Source: Paracoccaceae bacterium
GTDB lineage: Bacteria > Pseudomonadota > Alphaproteobacteria > Rhodobacterales > Rhodobacteraceae
Direction: 5' to 3'
NCBI GenBank assembly: GCA_021741245.1
Contig: JAIOYF010000003.1
Location: 361,534-425,533, forward strand
DNA: 64,000 bases
Of the stretch, positions 57,093-64,000 are shown piece by piece. The notes beneath the pieces are model-generated. The model did not search any database. It saw only the letters and a list, made by a program, of their open reading frames with translations, and had not been told where the DNA came from. A program made the translations under genes and the position numbers. Numbering within the stretch: position 1 is the first letter of the stretch; the number at the start of each line of letters is the position of its first letter.

Positions 57093-57744
57093 TAAAGTTG
57101 GCTTTGTTGTCCTGTAAGACCGGCCATAGTTTCTGCAATTTAGGAGATTAGCCGGTCGGCGCATTGCCGCATAACCGCGAAAATATGTGAGGATCGGCTG
57201 GTCGTTAACCGTTTCGGGACCGGCCGATCTCCTTCCACTAAGGATTTCAGGGTCGCGGGCCAGAAGGCACCTGTCGGAGGGGTCAAGCTAAGATGGCTAC
57301 TTGTTCTAGCTCGTGATTGTGAGGACCTGACTATGGCCAGATGCACCGCACCTCGAGAAGGTGACCGTTCAGCCGCAGCAGCCGCTAACTGTCCAGCGTG
57401 CAGGGGGCGATACGGTCGGTCGTCGGGATACAGCAGTTACGGATCGTACTCATCCCGAGATTATTCGGGAATAACACGCACTCCGGTGGGGTCGAGCAAT
57501 TCGACGAGAACCTGTGGTACCGCCAAGCCCCGGTCGTACATACATCGGTGCGATCCTCCTCGTGCGGAATGGCTAGGTCAGATCACTGTTGCACAATGTC
57601 CACAGGCCTCATGACGCGCCCTAAAGGAAAACGCGCAGCGACGCCCTCAGAGAAAAACTATAGTTGGCCAAGCCTATGTTTCGCAAGCAACCGGACGTTG
57701 CACCCCTGCAAAGCCTTTTTGACATGGCAAGAGGGTAAGCTGCC
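57093..57744. other. 650-bp gene-poor region after nrdJ
   Basis: Several frames are open (e.g. 57398-57763) but their translations are not protein-like, have unusual composition and lack Shine-Dalgarno sites. GGCTTTGTTG at 57110-57119 resembles the terminal-repeat start of some IS5-family elements. Several hairpins occur (57192-57229; 57453-57470). Perhaps an eroded mobile-element scar. Confidence 0.4.
57192..57229. repeat. 12-bp inverted repeat in the nrdJ-downstream gap
   Basis: GATCGGCTGGTC (57192-57203) and GACCGGCCGATC (57218-57229) form a 12-bp stem with one G-U wobble and a 14-nt loop. There is no U-tract after it on the plus strand. It may be the nrdJ mRNA 3' structure or part of a small RNA. 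Confidence 0.45.
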
Positions 57745-58110
57745 TCAAGAACCCATGATCTGATGGATGCTTGCGTCAAGTTGGCGTCGACGAAAGGGTT
57801 TGATCAAAACAGTGAACTCCAAACAAGGGTCGATGGCAGCGAACAGTTCAGGGTCGTGGTGGCCCGTCACAAAGATGACCTTCAAATGTCCGCGTTCTTC
57901 TTTCACGCATCTTGCCAAGTCTATGCCATTCATATCGCCCGGCATTTCAACGTCGGTGATCAACAGGTCAAATTTCTCACCGGAACGGATATGGGCCAAA
58001 GCCTTCGATGGTCGATCAAATGACACCACTCTGTGCCCCATTGCATCAAGAAGGCGAAAGACAACTTCGCGAACCAAGTTATCGTCATCGACCAAAAGAA
58101 CATCAGCCAT
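57745..58110 (-). CDS. Single-domain response regulator
   Basis: A 121-residue receiver domain with no output domain: acidic pocket DDD at residues 8-10, phosphoacceptor D53 (LLITDVEMPGD), T82 and K104 (VLIKPFRR). GGAG lies 6 nt before the ATG at 58110. It diverges from the hybrid kinase 700 bp away and belongs to the same receiver type, so the two likely form a phosphorelay. It could relay to a phosphotransferase or act by protein contact. Confidence 0.9.
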   Translation of the reverse strand: MADVLLVDDDNLVREVVFRLLDAMGHRVVSFDRPSKALAHIRSGEKFDLLITDVEMPGDMNGIDLARCVKEERGHLKVIFVTGHHDPELFAAIDPCLEFTVLIKPFRRRQLDASIHQIMGS

Positions 58111-58836
58111 CAGAGTCTCCGTCGTGAGCGCTTTGGAAAAAATAGTTATTTTATTGCCTTCACGCGTTTGGGACGCGATCCGAGTTGACATCTTCATCTT
58201 CGCCGCAGCTGGGCATTCCTGGAAATGATCTGGGTCAACTGATCGGGGAATTCTACCCGCCCTCGTTCGGGAAAATCTGCACCATGGAAGCAACCTGGAT
58301 ACTGCTTTCCCCCTCTTCGTTTCGACAGTCTTTCCTGTCTGCCGCTGGACAAACGGAGCGGACCTTGCTGGTTGGCGTTCCGTTGATTGCCTTGAACAAC
58401 AGGCAAAGGCGTCAAAGTTTGGACGCTTTCAAAAAGTTGAACGCAATTTGGCCACTTTCTTGACGAAGTTTCGCCGGCGCTGCCCTATATCGTGGAGGGG
58501 CTAGGTATCCTGAAATGGTTCGCTTCTTGCAGCAAGACACCAGATCTATCGATTGCACCAACAGGCGAGCCCCCCGATGATGAAAGGTGTTTCTTCCCCG
58601 TTTTTGGGCGTTAAACGACGAGTGAAAAGACCAGCCGATGGGGATGCTCTCCGTCAAGGATCTTGCAGAACCAGTGGGTGCCAACCAACCCGACTTTTGC
58701 ACAGCGTTGGCCGAAAAACACGCGCCGATCCGTATACATAGCGGGACAGGGGAACGCAACCCAAACGTGTGACTGGCCTTTTTCTGAGAGATGACGCACA
58801 GTCTTCAGATTGCTCCTGCCTTCGAAGGACTCCATT
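58111..58836. other. 730-bp divergent region between response regulator and hybrid kinase
   Basis: No gene supported. A small ORF of 44 codons (58638-58772) is open but lacks any family or clear ribosome site. TTGACG at 58460 with TATATC ~20 bp later is a poor promoter candidate. The region must hold promoters for both flanking signalling genes. Confidence 0.4.
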
Positions 58837-61800
58837 ATGCACTTGGCCGCCGACAGCTTGTTCCAATCGCATCCCGACCCTATGTGGATCTTCGAATTGG
58901 ACAGTTTATGCTTTCTGGCAGTCAACGACGCGGCAGTCGCCAAATATGGCTATTCTCGCGACGAGTTTCTTAAAATGACAGTCGCCGATCTTCGCCCTGA
59001 GGAAGAGCTTGCCGCGTTGCAAAAGACGATTTCGGGCTTTCCCGATAGCCTGCGTTTGGCTGGCATTGTGCGGCATCGCCTGAAAGCAGGCGATTTCATC
59101 CATGTGTCGATCACGGGGCAGATGGTTGACTTTGAGGGGCGGCGGGCCGGTTTGGTCGCAGCGCGGGACGTATCGGAACTGGTCATAGCTGAGCAGATCG
59201 CGACGGAGGCCCTTGCGCGCGAAGCGGAAGCGCGACGGGCGAGTGAGGCGCTTGCGCAGCAGTTTCAGATCATGTTCGATTCTGTTCCGGGCCAGTTTCT
59301 TGTGTTCTCGCCCGAAAGCTTTGATGTGATCGCGGTCAGCGAGGCCTATCTGGCCATCGCGGGGGTCAAGCGGGCCGACATCGTTGGTCACAATCTGTTT
59401 GACGTCCTGCCACGGCAACCAGAGGATGAAGCACACCTGAAACTACGCCGCTCGTTCGAGCGGGTTCTTGCAACGGGCGAACCGGACCTGCTGGAGGTGC
59501 AGAGCTTTGCCCTTCCGCGCGCGGGTGTGGCGCAGGGTTATGAAGAACGCTATTTGGCCATGTTGAACTCGCCGGTTACTGGGCCGGATGGGCGTGTGCG
59601 TCATCTTATTCTAAGGGTGCAAGATGTGACCGGGGCGGTCATAACAGACCCCAAGGTGAGCAGCTTTGGTGCGAAAACGCTGGACTTGATGCGAATGGAT
59701 TTGGCCGTGCATACGCGTGAGCTCAAGTCAGACAATCTGCGCTTGGCAGACCTCGCGACGCGTTTGCGCACGACACAGCGGATGCTTGAAACCGGCACTT
59801 GGGACTATGTGTTGGCAGATGATCGGCTGATTTGGTCGAGCAATGTCTATGACATTTATGGCGTGACGCCTGACACCTTTGGACATGGGTTCGAAGATTA
59901 CGTCGCACTGGTTCACCCCGATGACCGGGCGGCAATGCTGGCCAATTTTCAAGCCTTTGATATCTCTAAAGATATTGAGTTTGAATATGCGCACCGCATC
60001 CTTCACGCAGATGGCAAGATTGTTCATGTGCATGGCGTGGCGGAAAAGGTCGATACCGACAAAGGCCCAATGCTGAGCGGCGTGGTGCAAAACGTCACCG
60101 AAAGTGTCGAGGCGCGTCAGTCTTTGGCACAGGCGAAACGGCTTTTGGAAATTGCGGGCACCTCGGCCAAATTTGGGGCTTGGCGTTATGATGCCCTGAC
60201 GGGCACGCAGCAATGGTCAGACGAGACGGCGCGCATCCACGATGAACCTGCAGGATTTTCGCCAAGTGTGGCGGATGGCATCTCTTACTACGCCCCAGAA
60301 TACCGAGAGCGGATCACGACTTTGTTTCAAGCCTGCCTGACGGATGGGACCCCATTCTCCGATACGCTCCAAATCATTACGGCCAAGGGACGCAGGATCT
60401 GGGTGCGCGCAACGGGCGAGGTGGAGCGCGACCCGAACGGCCGGGTCATTGCGGTTCAGGGATCGTTTCAAGATATCTCGGAACTGATGGAAGTGCGCCA
60501 GCGGGCCGAAGATTCAGAAAAACTGCTCGAGATTGCCGGAAAGGCGGTCAAGTTGGGCGGGTGGCGTGTGTCGCTTGGTGACCAGTCGGTCACGTGGAGC
60601 GATGGCGTCGCAGCCATTCACGAATTGCCGCCCGGCACGAGGCCGACGTTCGACAAAGGCATCGCCTATTTCGCGCCGGAAGAGCAACAAGACGCACGGA
60701 AGGCGTTCGAAGACTGTGCCACAGATGGCGTTCCGTTCGACAATGTCCGAGATGTCATCACGGCCAAAGGAAACCGGATCAAGGTGCGCTCTTTGGGTGA
60801 GCCAGTTCGCGACGACTCGGGCCAGATCATTGCCGTGCAAGGGGCTATTCAAGACATTTCGGAACTGACGGCGGCGCGGCAAAAGGCCGATGACCTTGCG
60901 ACACGGCTTGCCGAAACGCTGGAGAATATCGGCGACGCGTTCTACATGATCGACCGCGACCGGCAGTTTACCTATTTGAATGGCCGTGCGGAAACACTCC
61001 TGAAACGGTCAAGGGATACGCTGATCGGGCAACCACTCTTGGATGCATTTCCCGAGATAGAAGGCGGCGCGCTGGAGATCGCCTTCGCCCGTGCTTTCGA
61101 AACGGGTCAAACAGAACGCTTTGAACATTTCTTTCCCCCGCTGGGACGGATGTTGCGCATTCACGCGCATCCGACACCCGAAGGGCTGGCCGTCTATTTC
61201 TCGGACATCACCGAGGAGCAACGCAGGCAAGAACAGTTGCGGCTGCTTGATGCTGCGGTGTCGCATCTGACGGATATCGTTGTCGTGGTGGAAGCCGAGC
61301 GTGCCGAAGGGGCTGAGTTACGCAAAGTCGTGTATGTCAACGATGCGCTTGAGCGTTTTACCGGTTTTACCGCCGAAGAGTTTTCGAGCCAGAGTTTGAA
61401 GCTGTTGCAAGGCCCGAAAACCGATTATTCCGAGCTTGCCCGGATACGGAAAATGCTTGATGCCAAGCAACCAGCGCGGACCGAACTCATCAACTATACG
61501 AAGTCCGGTCAAGAAATCATGCACGAGATTGACATCGTGCCTGTTGTCAACGCCAAAGGGATTGCGACGCATTTTGTGGCGATCTTGCGCGACATCAGCC
61601 CCCGACGACGCGCCGAAGAGTCGTTGCGTCTGTCCGAGGCGCGGTTCCGCTTGATTGCCAAGGCCACAGGAACCGCCGTCTGGGATTGGAACATTGCCTC
61701 CAGTAACCAATGGTGGAGCGATGGCGTGACCGACCTGTTCGGATATTTGCCCGATATCGAAGAAAATTACCCCTCTTTCTGGCGCGAGAACGTTCATCAT

Positions 61801-63150
61801 GACGATCTTCAGCGTGTCGAAATGGCCACCGCCAATTTGGTGTCAGGCCAGATAAGCACCCTACACGAACGTTACCGTTTCCGCTGCGCCGATGGCCGTT
61901 GGACGACCGTCGATGACCGTGCCTTCCCCGTGCTCGATGACGCAGGGCGCACGGTGCGCATCATCGGCAGCATGGTTGACGTTTCGGAACAGGTGCAATT
62001 GGAGGAGCGACTCCGCCAGTCGCAAAAGTTGGAGGCCGTGGGGCAGCTGACTGGTGGCGTTGCGCATGATTTCAACAATCTGCTGACGATCATCTTGGGC
62101 AGCATTGAGTTTTTGCAAGACGAACTCGACGAAAACCACCCATTGCGCGTCTATGCGGACATGAGCGCCAAGGCCGCGGACAGCGCAGCCGAACTGACAA
62201 GCCGCCTCCTTGCGTTTTCCCGAAAGCAGGCGCTTTTGCCAAAGGTGACTGACGTCAATGTGGTGATTGCCGGACTTGAAGGAATGTTGCGCCGCACCTT
62301 GGGCGAGGATATCGACATTGAGATCGTCCGTTCCGGTGGATTGTGGCGCACAGAAGTTGACCTAGGGCAGCTTGAAGGGGCGCTGCTGAACCTTGCGATC
62401 AACTCTCGCGATGCCATGCCCAATGGCGGTTCCTTGACGGTCGAGACAGCCAACGCCTTTTTGGACGACGCCTATGTCGCGTCCGAGCCCGGCCTGTCGT
62501 CCGGTCAATATGTCATGATCGCCATCAGCGACACTGGGCAAGGCATTCCTCGCGACAAGATCGACCGCGTGTTCGAGCCGTTCTTTACCACCAAAGCCGT
62601 TGGCAAGGGCACTGGCCTTGGATTGAGCATGGTTTACGGTTTCGTCAAACAGACCGGAGGTCATATCCGCATCTACTCAGAGCCGAACGAAGGAACCACG
62701 GTCAAGTTGTACTTCCCAAAGTTCATCGGCGGGCCTGTGGCGGAAGGCCTTGTGACGGAAAACAGGCCGGATGCACAAGGCAACGAAACCATTCTGGTTG
62801 TCGAAGATGACACGGCAATTTTGCATCAGCTTACGGTGCAGCTATCAGGTCTGGGCTACAAAATCGTTTCGGCGACGGAGGGTCAGACGGCATTGGCCAT
62901 TTTGCGTGAGAGGTCGGACATTGATCTTCTGTTCACCGATGTCATCTTGCCCGGAGGGATGAACGGTCGCCAGATCGCCGATGCCGCTCAGGCGATGCGA
63001 ACGGGCATCAAGGTTCTCTACACGTCTGGCTATTCCGAGAACGCGATCGTGCATCACGGCCGCCTTGATCCGGGTGTCGAACTTCTGAGCAAACCGTATC
63101 GGCGCCCAGAACTGGCGACGAAGGTCAGGAAGGTTTTGGATTCGAAATGA
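58837..63150 (+). CDS. Hybrid sensor histidine kinase with about eight PAS domains and a receiver
   Basis: A 1437-residue soluble protein; no transmembrane helix is seen, so it senses a cytoplasmic cue. It begins with about eight PAS-type units (about residues 5-110, 140-270, 310-425, 433-550, 560-677, 690-795, 805-925, 935-1055). The fourth and fifth are similar to each other; the seventh resembles a LOV domain but has Leu854 where the photoactive Cys would be. The HisKA phospho-histidine is H1077 (GGVAHDFNN), with ATPase motifs DTGQGIP (1232-1238) and GKGTGLGLS, then a receiver with D1368 and K1419. AAGGA lies 8 nt before the ATG. It resembles multi-PAS blue-light/redox kinases, but the signal is unknown. 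Confidence 0.92.
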   Translation: MHLAADSLFQSHPDPMWIFELDSLCFLAVNDAAVAKYGYSRDEFLKMTVADLRPEEELAALQKTISGFPDSLRLAGIVRHRLKAGDFIHVSITGQMVDFEGRRAGLVAARDVSELVIAEQIATEALAREAEARRASEALAQQFQIMFDSVPGQFLVFSPESFDVIAVSEAYLAIAGVKRADIVGHNLFDVLPRQPEDEAHLKLRRSFERVLATGEPDLLEVQSFALPRAGVAQGYEERYLAMLNSPVTGPDGRVRHLILRVQDVTGAVITDPKVSSFGAKTLDLMRMDLAVHTRELKSDNLRLADLATRLRTTQRMLETGTWDYVLADDRLIWSSNVYDIYGVTPDTFGHGFEDYVALVHPDDRAAMLANFQAFDISKDIEFEYAHRILHADGKIVHVHGVAEKVDTDKGPMLSGVVQNVTESVEARQSLAQAKRLLEIAGTSAKFGAWRYDALTGTQQWSDETARIHDEPAGFSPSVADGISYYAPEYRERITTLFQACLTDGTPFSDTLQIITAKGRRIWVRATGEVERDPNGRVIAVQGSFQDISELMEVRQRAEDSEKLLEIAGKAVKLGGWRVSLGDQSVTWSDGVAAIHELPPGTRPTFDKGIAYFAPEEQQDARKAFEDCATDGVPFDNVRDVITAKGNRIKVRSLGEPVRDDSGQIIAVQGAIQDISELTAARQKADDLATRLAETLENIGDAFYMIDRDRQFTYLNGRAETLLKRSRDTLIGQPLLDAFPEIEGGALEIAFARAFETGQTERFEHFFPPLGRMLRIHAHPTPEGLAVYFSDITEEQRRQEQLRLLDAAVSHLTDIVVVVEAERAEGAELRKVVYVNDALERFTGFTAEEFSSQSLKLLQGPKTDYSELARIRKMLDAKQPARTELINYTKSGQEIMHEIDIVPVVNAKGIATHFVAILRDISPRRRAEESLRLSEARFRLIAKATGTAVWDWNIASSNQWWSDGVTDLFGYLPDIEENYPSFWRENVHHDDLQRVEMATANLVSGQISTLHERYRFRCADGRWTTVDDRAFPVLDDAGRTVRIIGSMVDVSEQVQLEERLRQSQKLEAVGQLTGGVAHDFNNLLTIILGSIEFLQDELDENHPLRVYADMSAKAADSAAELTSRLLAFSRKQALLPKVTDVNVVIAGLEGMLRRTLGEDIDIEIVRSGGLWRTEVDLGQLEGALLNLAINSRDAMPNGGSLTVETANAFLDDAYVASEPGLSSGQYVMIAISDTGQGIPRDKIDRVFEPFFTTKAVGKGTGLGLSMVYGFVKQTGGHIRIYSEPNEGTTVKLYFPKFIGGPVAEGLVTENRPDAQGNETILVVEDDTAILHQLTVQLSGLGYKIVSATEGQTALAILRERSDIDLLFTDVILPGGMNGRQIADAAQAMRTGIKVLYTSGYSENAIVHHGRLDPGVELLSKPYRRPELATKVRKVLDSK

Positions 63151-63314
63151 GGACGCCGTCGGAATTCTGATACAAGCCAGCGGTCAAACCTTGGACTTCG
63201 TGGCGATTTTCACACTGAACGGATCCGGTTAGGCGGAATCTTTTCAATGCGATTTGATCCATGCCATCCTTTCCCCGTCCGGCGAGCGACGGGGAGGGCC
63301 GCGGTGTGATCCAC

Positions 63315-63860
63315 ATGGGTCTATTGAAGGCTTTTCGGACGCTGCGGGTGCGGCGTGGGCTTGCGGTCCGTGAGATTGCCCGACGGATCAGCTGTACAAG
63401 CTTGATCCATTGGCCGAGAAGCCGGTGGAAGACCGATGCCGGGAAGTCGAGCAAGCAGCGGCGGACCATAAAGTATTTGCATGCCGATCTCGTGGCACTT
63501 GGCTTCAGCAAATCCCACGCCCGAGTGGCCGCTTTTGAGTGTATGACCCGGGCCAGAAACCGATCCGGGGATCGTTTTGCCGACGAGTGGGCGAGCAGAT
63601 TGGCAAGACGAGCGGCAGGCGGCAGGGCGCTGGACCTTTGTTTCGCTGGATTTTGACCCCGGTCAAGTGGACCCTGAATGCTTTCCACGATGGCAAGCCA
63701 AAGTGCATTTTGGGCTGCTGGTCTGTCATATTCGGGCGAATAGACCCACAATCTACTTGGTCATCCGTCCGCTGGCCAGCGCATGCGGATCGGTGCAGGC
63801 GATGATCGCAAAATCACCGGGGGACATGCCTGCACGGGTGCAGACAGCCTCGGATGGCGC
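63315..63860 (+). pseudogene. Decayed IS21-family transposase (istA-like) remnant
   Basis: One frame encodes a helix-turn-helix start (LRVRRGLAVREIARRI) and RRTIKYLHADLVALGF, which resembles IstA of one IS21 branch. After about 63615 the similarity continues in another frame (GRWTFVSLDFDPGQV, compare IstA TFVPL-F-PG). A frameshift and probable internal deletion are therefore present. Similarity fades after about 63680. No istB follows. The region abuts an IS3-type element. Confidence 0.6.
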
Positions 63861-63863
63861 GTT

Positions 63864-64000
63864 TGAACCGCCCCGGGTTTGCCGGAGACCTTCAACCTGA
63901 CTAAGGATGAGGGCTATGGAAAAGAGTAAGACATCAAATCGTTATTCACCTGAGATGCGGGCACGCGCCGTTCGGATGGTGCTGGAGCATCAAGGCTCCT
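63864..64000 (+). mobile_element. Left end of an IS3-family insertion sequence (cut by window edge)
   Basis: TGAACCGCCCCGGGTTTGCC at 63864-63883, directly followed by GGAGACC, looks like an IS3-family terminal inverted repeat. It is placed 50 bp before an orfA start. The element continues past the window, so length and right end are unknown. Confidence 0.7.
63916..64000 (+). CDS. IS3-family transposase OrfA (3' truncated by window)
   Basis: The first 28 residues (MEKSKTSNRYSPEMRARAVR, then MVLEHQGS) match the N-terminus of IS3-group OrfA, a small helix-turn-helix protein. AAGGATGAGGGC precedes the ATG. orfB (DDE transposase) would follow outside the window. Confidence 0.85.
   Translation, partial: MEKSKTSNRYSPEMRARAVRMVLEHQGS

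Noticed and set aside
57333..57763. Plus-strand ORFs of 93 and 121 codons downstream of nrdJ
   Set aside because: Translations are cysteine-, serine- and arginine-rich without family resemblance, overlap each other in different frames, and lack ribosome sites.
58638..58772. 44-codon ORF (starts MGMLSVKDLAEPVG) ahead of the hybrid kinase
   Set aside because: Too short and unfamiliar to support as a gene; retained only as a note in the gap description.
63273..63294. CCCCGTC/GACGGGG hairpin after the hybrid kinase as terminator
   Set aside because: It is 120 bp past the stop, has no U-tract, and probably belongs to the IS21-like remnant.

Overview
The window is a stretch of GC-rich alphaproteobacterial chromosome, most likely from the Rhodobacteraceae (Rhodobacter/Roseobacter group). 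The indicators are the gene order lptF-lptG-lptD-surA-pdxA-rsmA, a soxBDAG sarcosine oxidase operon, DUF1289, DUF4167, Usg and CcmI proteins, a Mur-like Fur protein lacking the CxxC of classical Fur, a SqrR-like ArsR repressor, a CIO-type bd oxidase and a B12-dependent class II ribonucleotide reductase. Gene starts were chosen from Shine-Dalgarno spacing, family N-termini and ATGA/GTGA overlaps.

Region 1 (0-16 kb) is housekeeping: an agmatinase end and DUF1499 protein; prfA-prmC (release factor 1 and its methylase); a DUF4167 protein; then, on the minus strand, lptF-lptG-lptD-surA-pdxA-rsmA, which joins LPS export and outer-membrane assembly to B6 and rRNA modification; then pepA-holC (+) and ccmI-ruvX-DUF1289 (-). 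Region 2 (16-29 kb) holds soxB-D-A-G (+), a minus-strand run gyrA - unknown - DUF6614-like - trmFO - gluQ, usg, a short-chain dehydrogenase and the SqrR-like repressor.

Region 3 (29-40 kb) looks like one metabolic module. A five-gene peptide/opine-type ABC transporter (oppD-F-A-B-C, minus strand) diverges from an M20 deacetylase, an FAD amino-acid-oxidase-like protein and two tandem M20D amidohydrolases (plus strand). The simplest reading is uptake of N-acylated amino acids or small peptides, hydrolysis, and oxidation of the released amine. Region 4 (40-53 kb) holds an exported rhodanese with a LysM protein, cioAB, moaA, a lipoprotein, rarD, a cupin, an FAD oxidoreductase, eno, and a mur gene flanked by EamA transporters.

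Region 5 (53-64 kb) starts with nrdJ, which has a candidate NrdR box over its promoter. After it the character changes: gene-poor gaps of about 650 and 730 bp, an orphan response regulator diverging from a 1437-residue hybrid histidine kinase with about eight PAS domains, then a decayed IS21-type transposase remnant and the left end of an IS3-family element. This end looks like accessory DNA.

A family of intergenic repeats (CATCTGTTCA(A/T)AAATATCC followed by a G/C-rich hairpin) occurs four times between 1 and 22 kb. It is the clearest structure not explained by the genes. No tRNA, rRNA, CRISPR array or recognisable riboswitch was seen.
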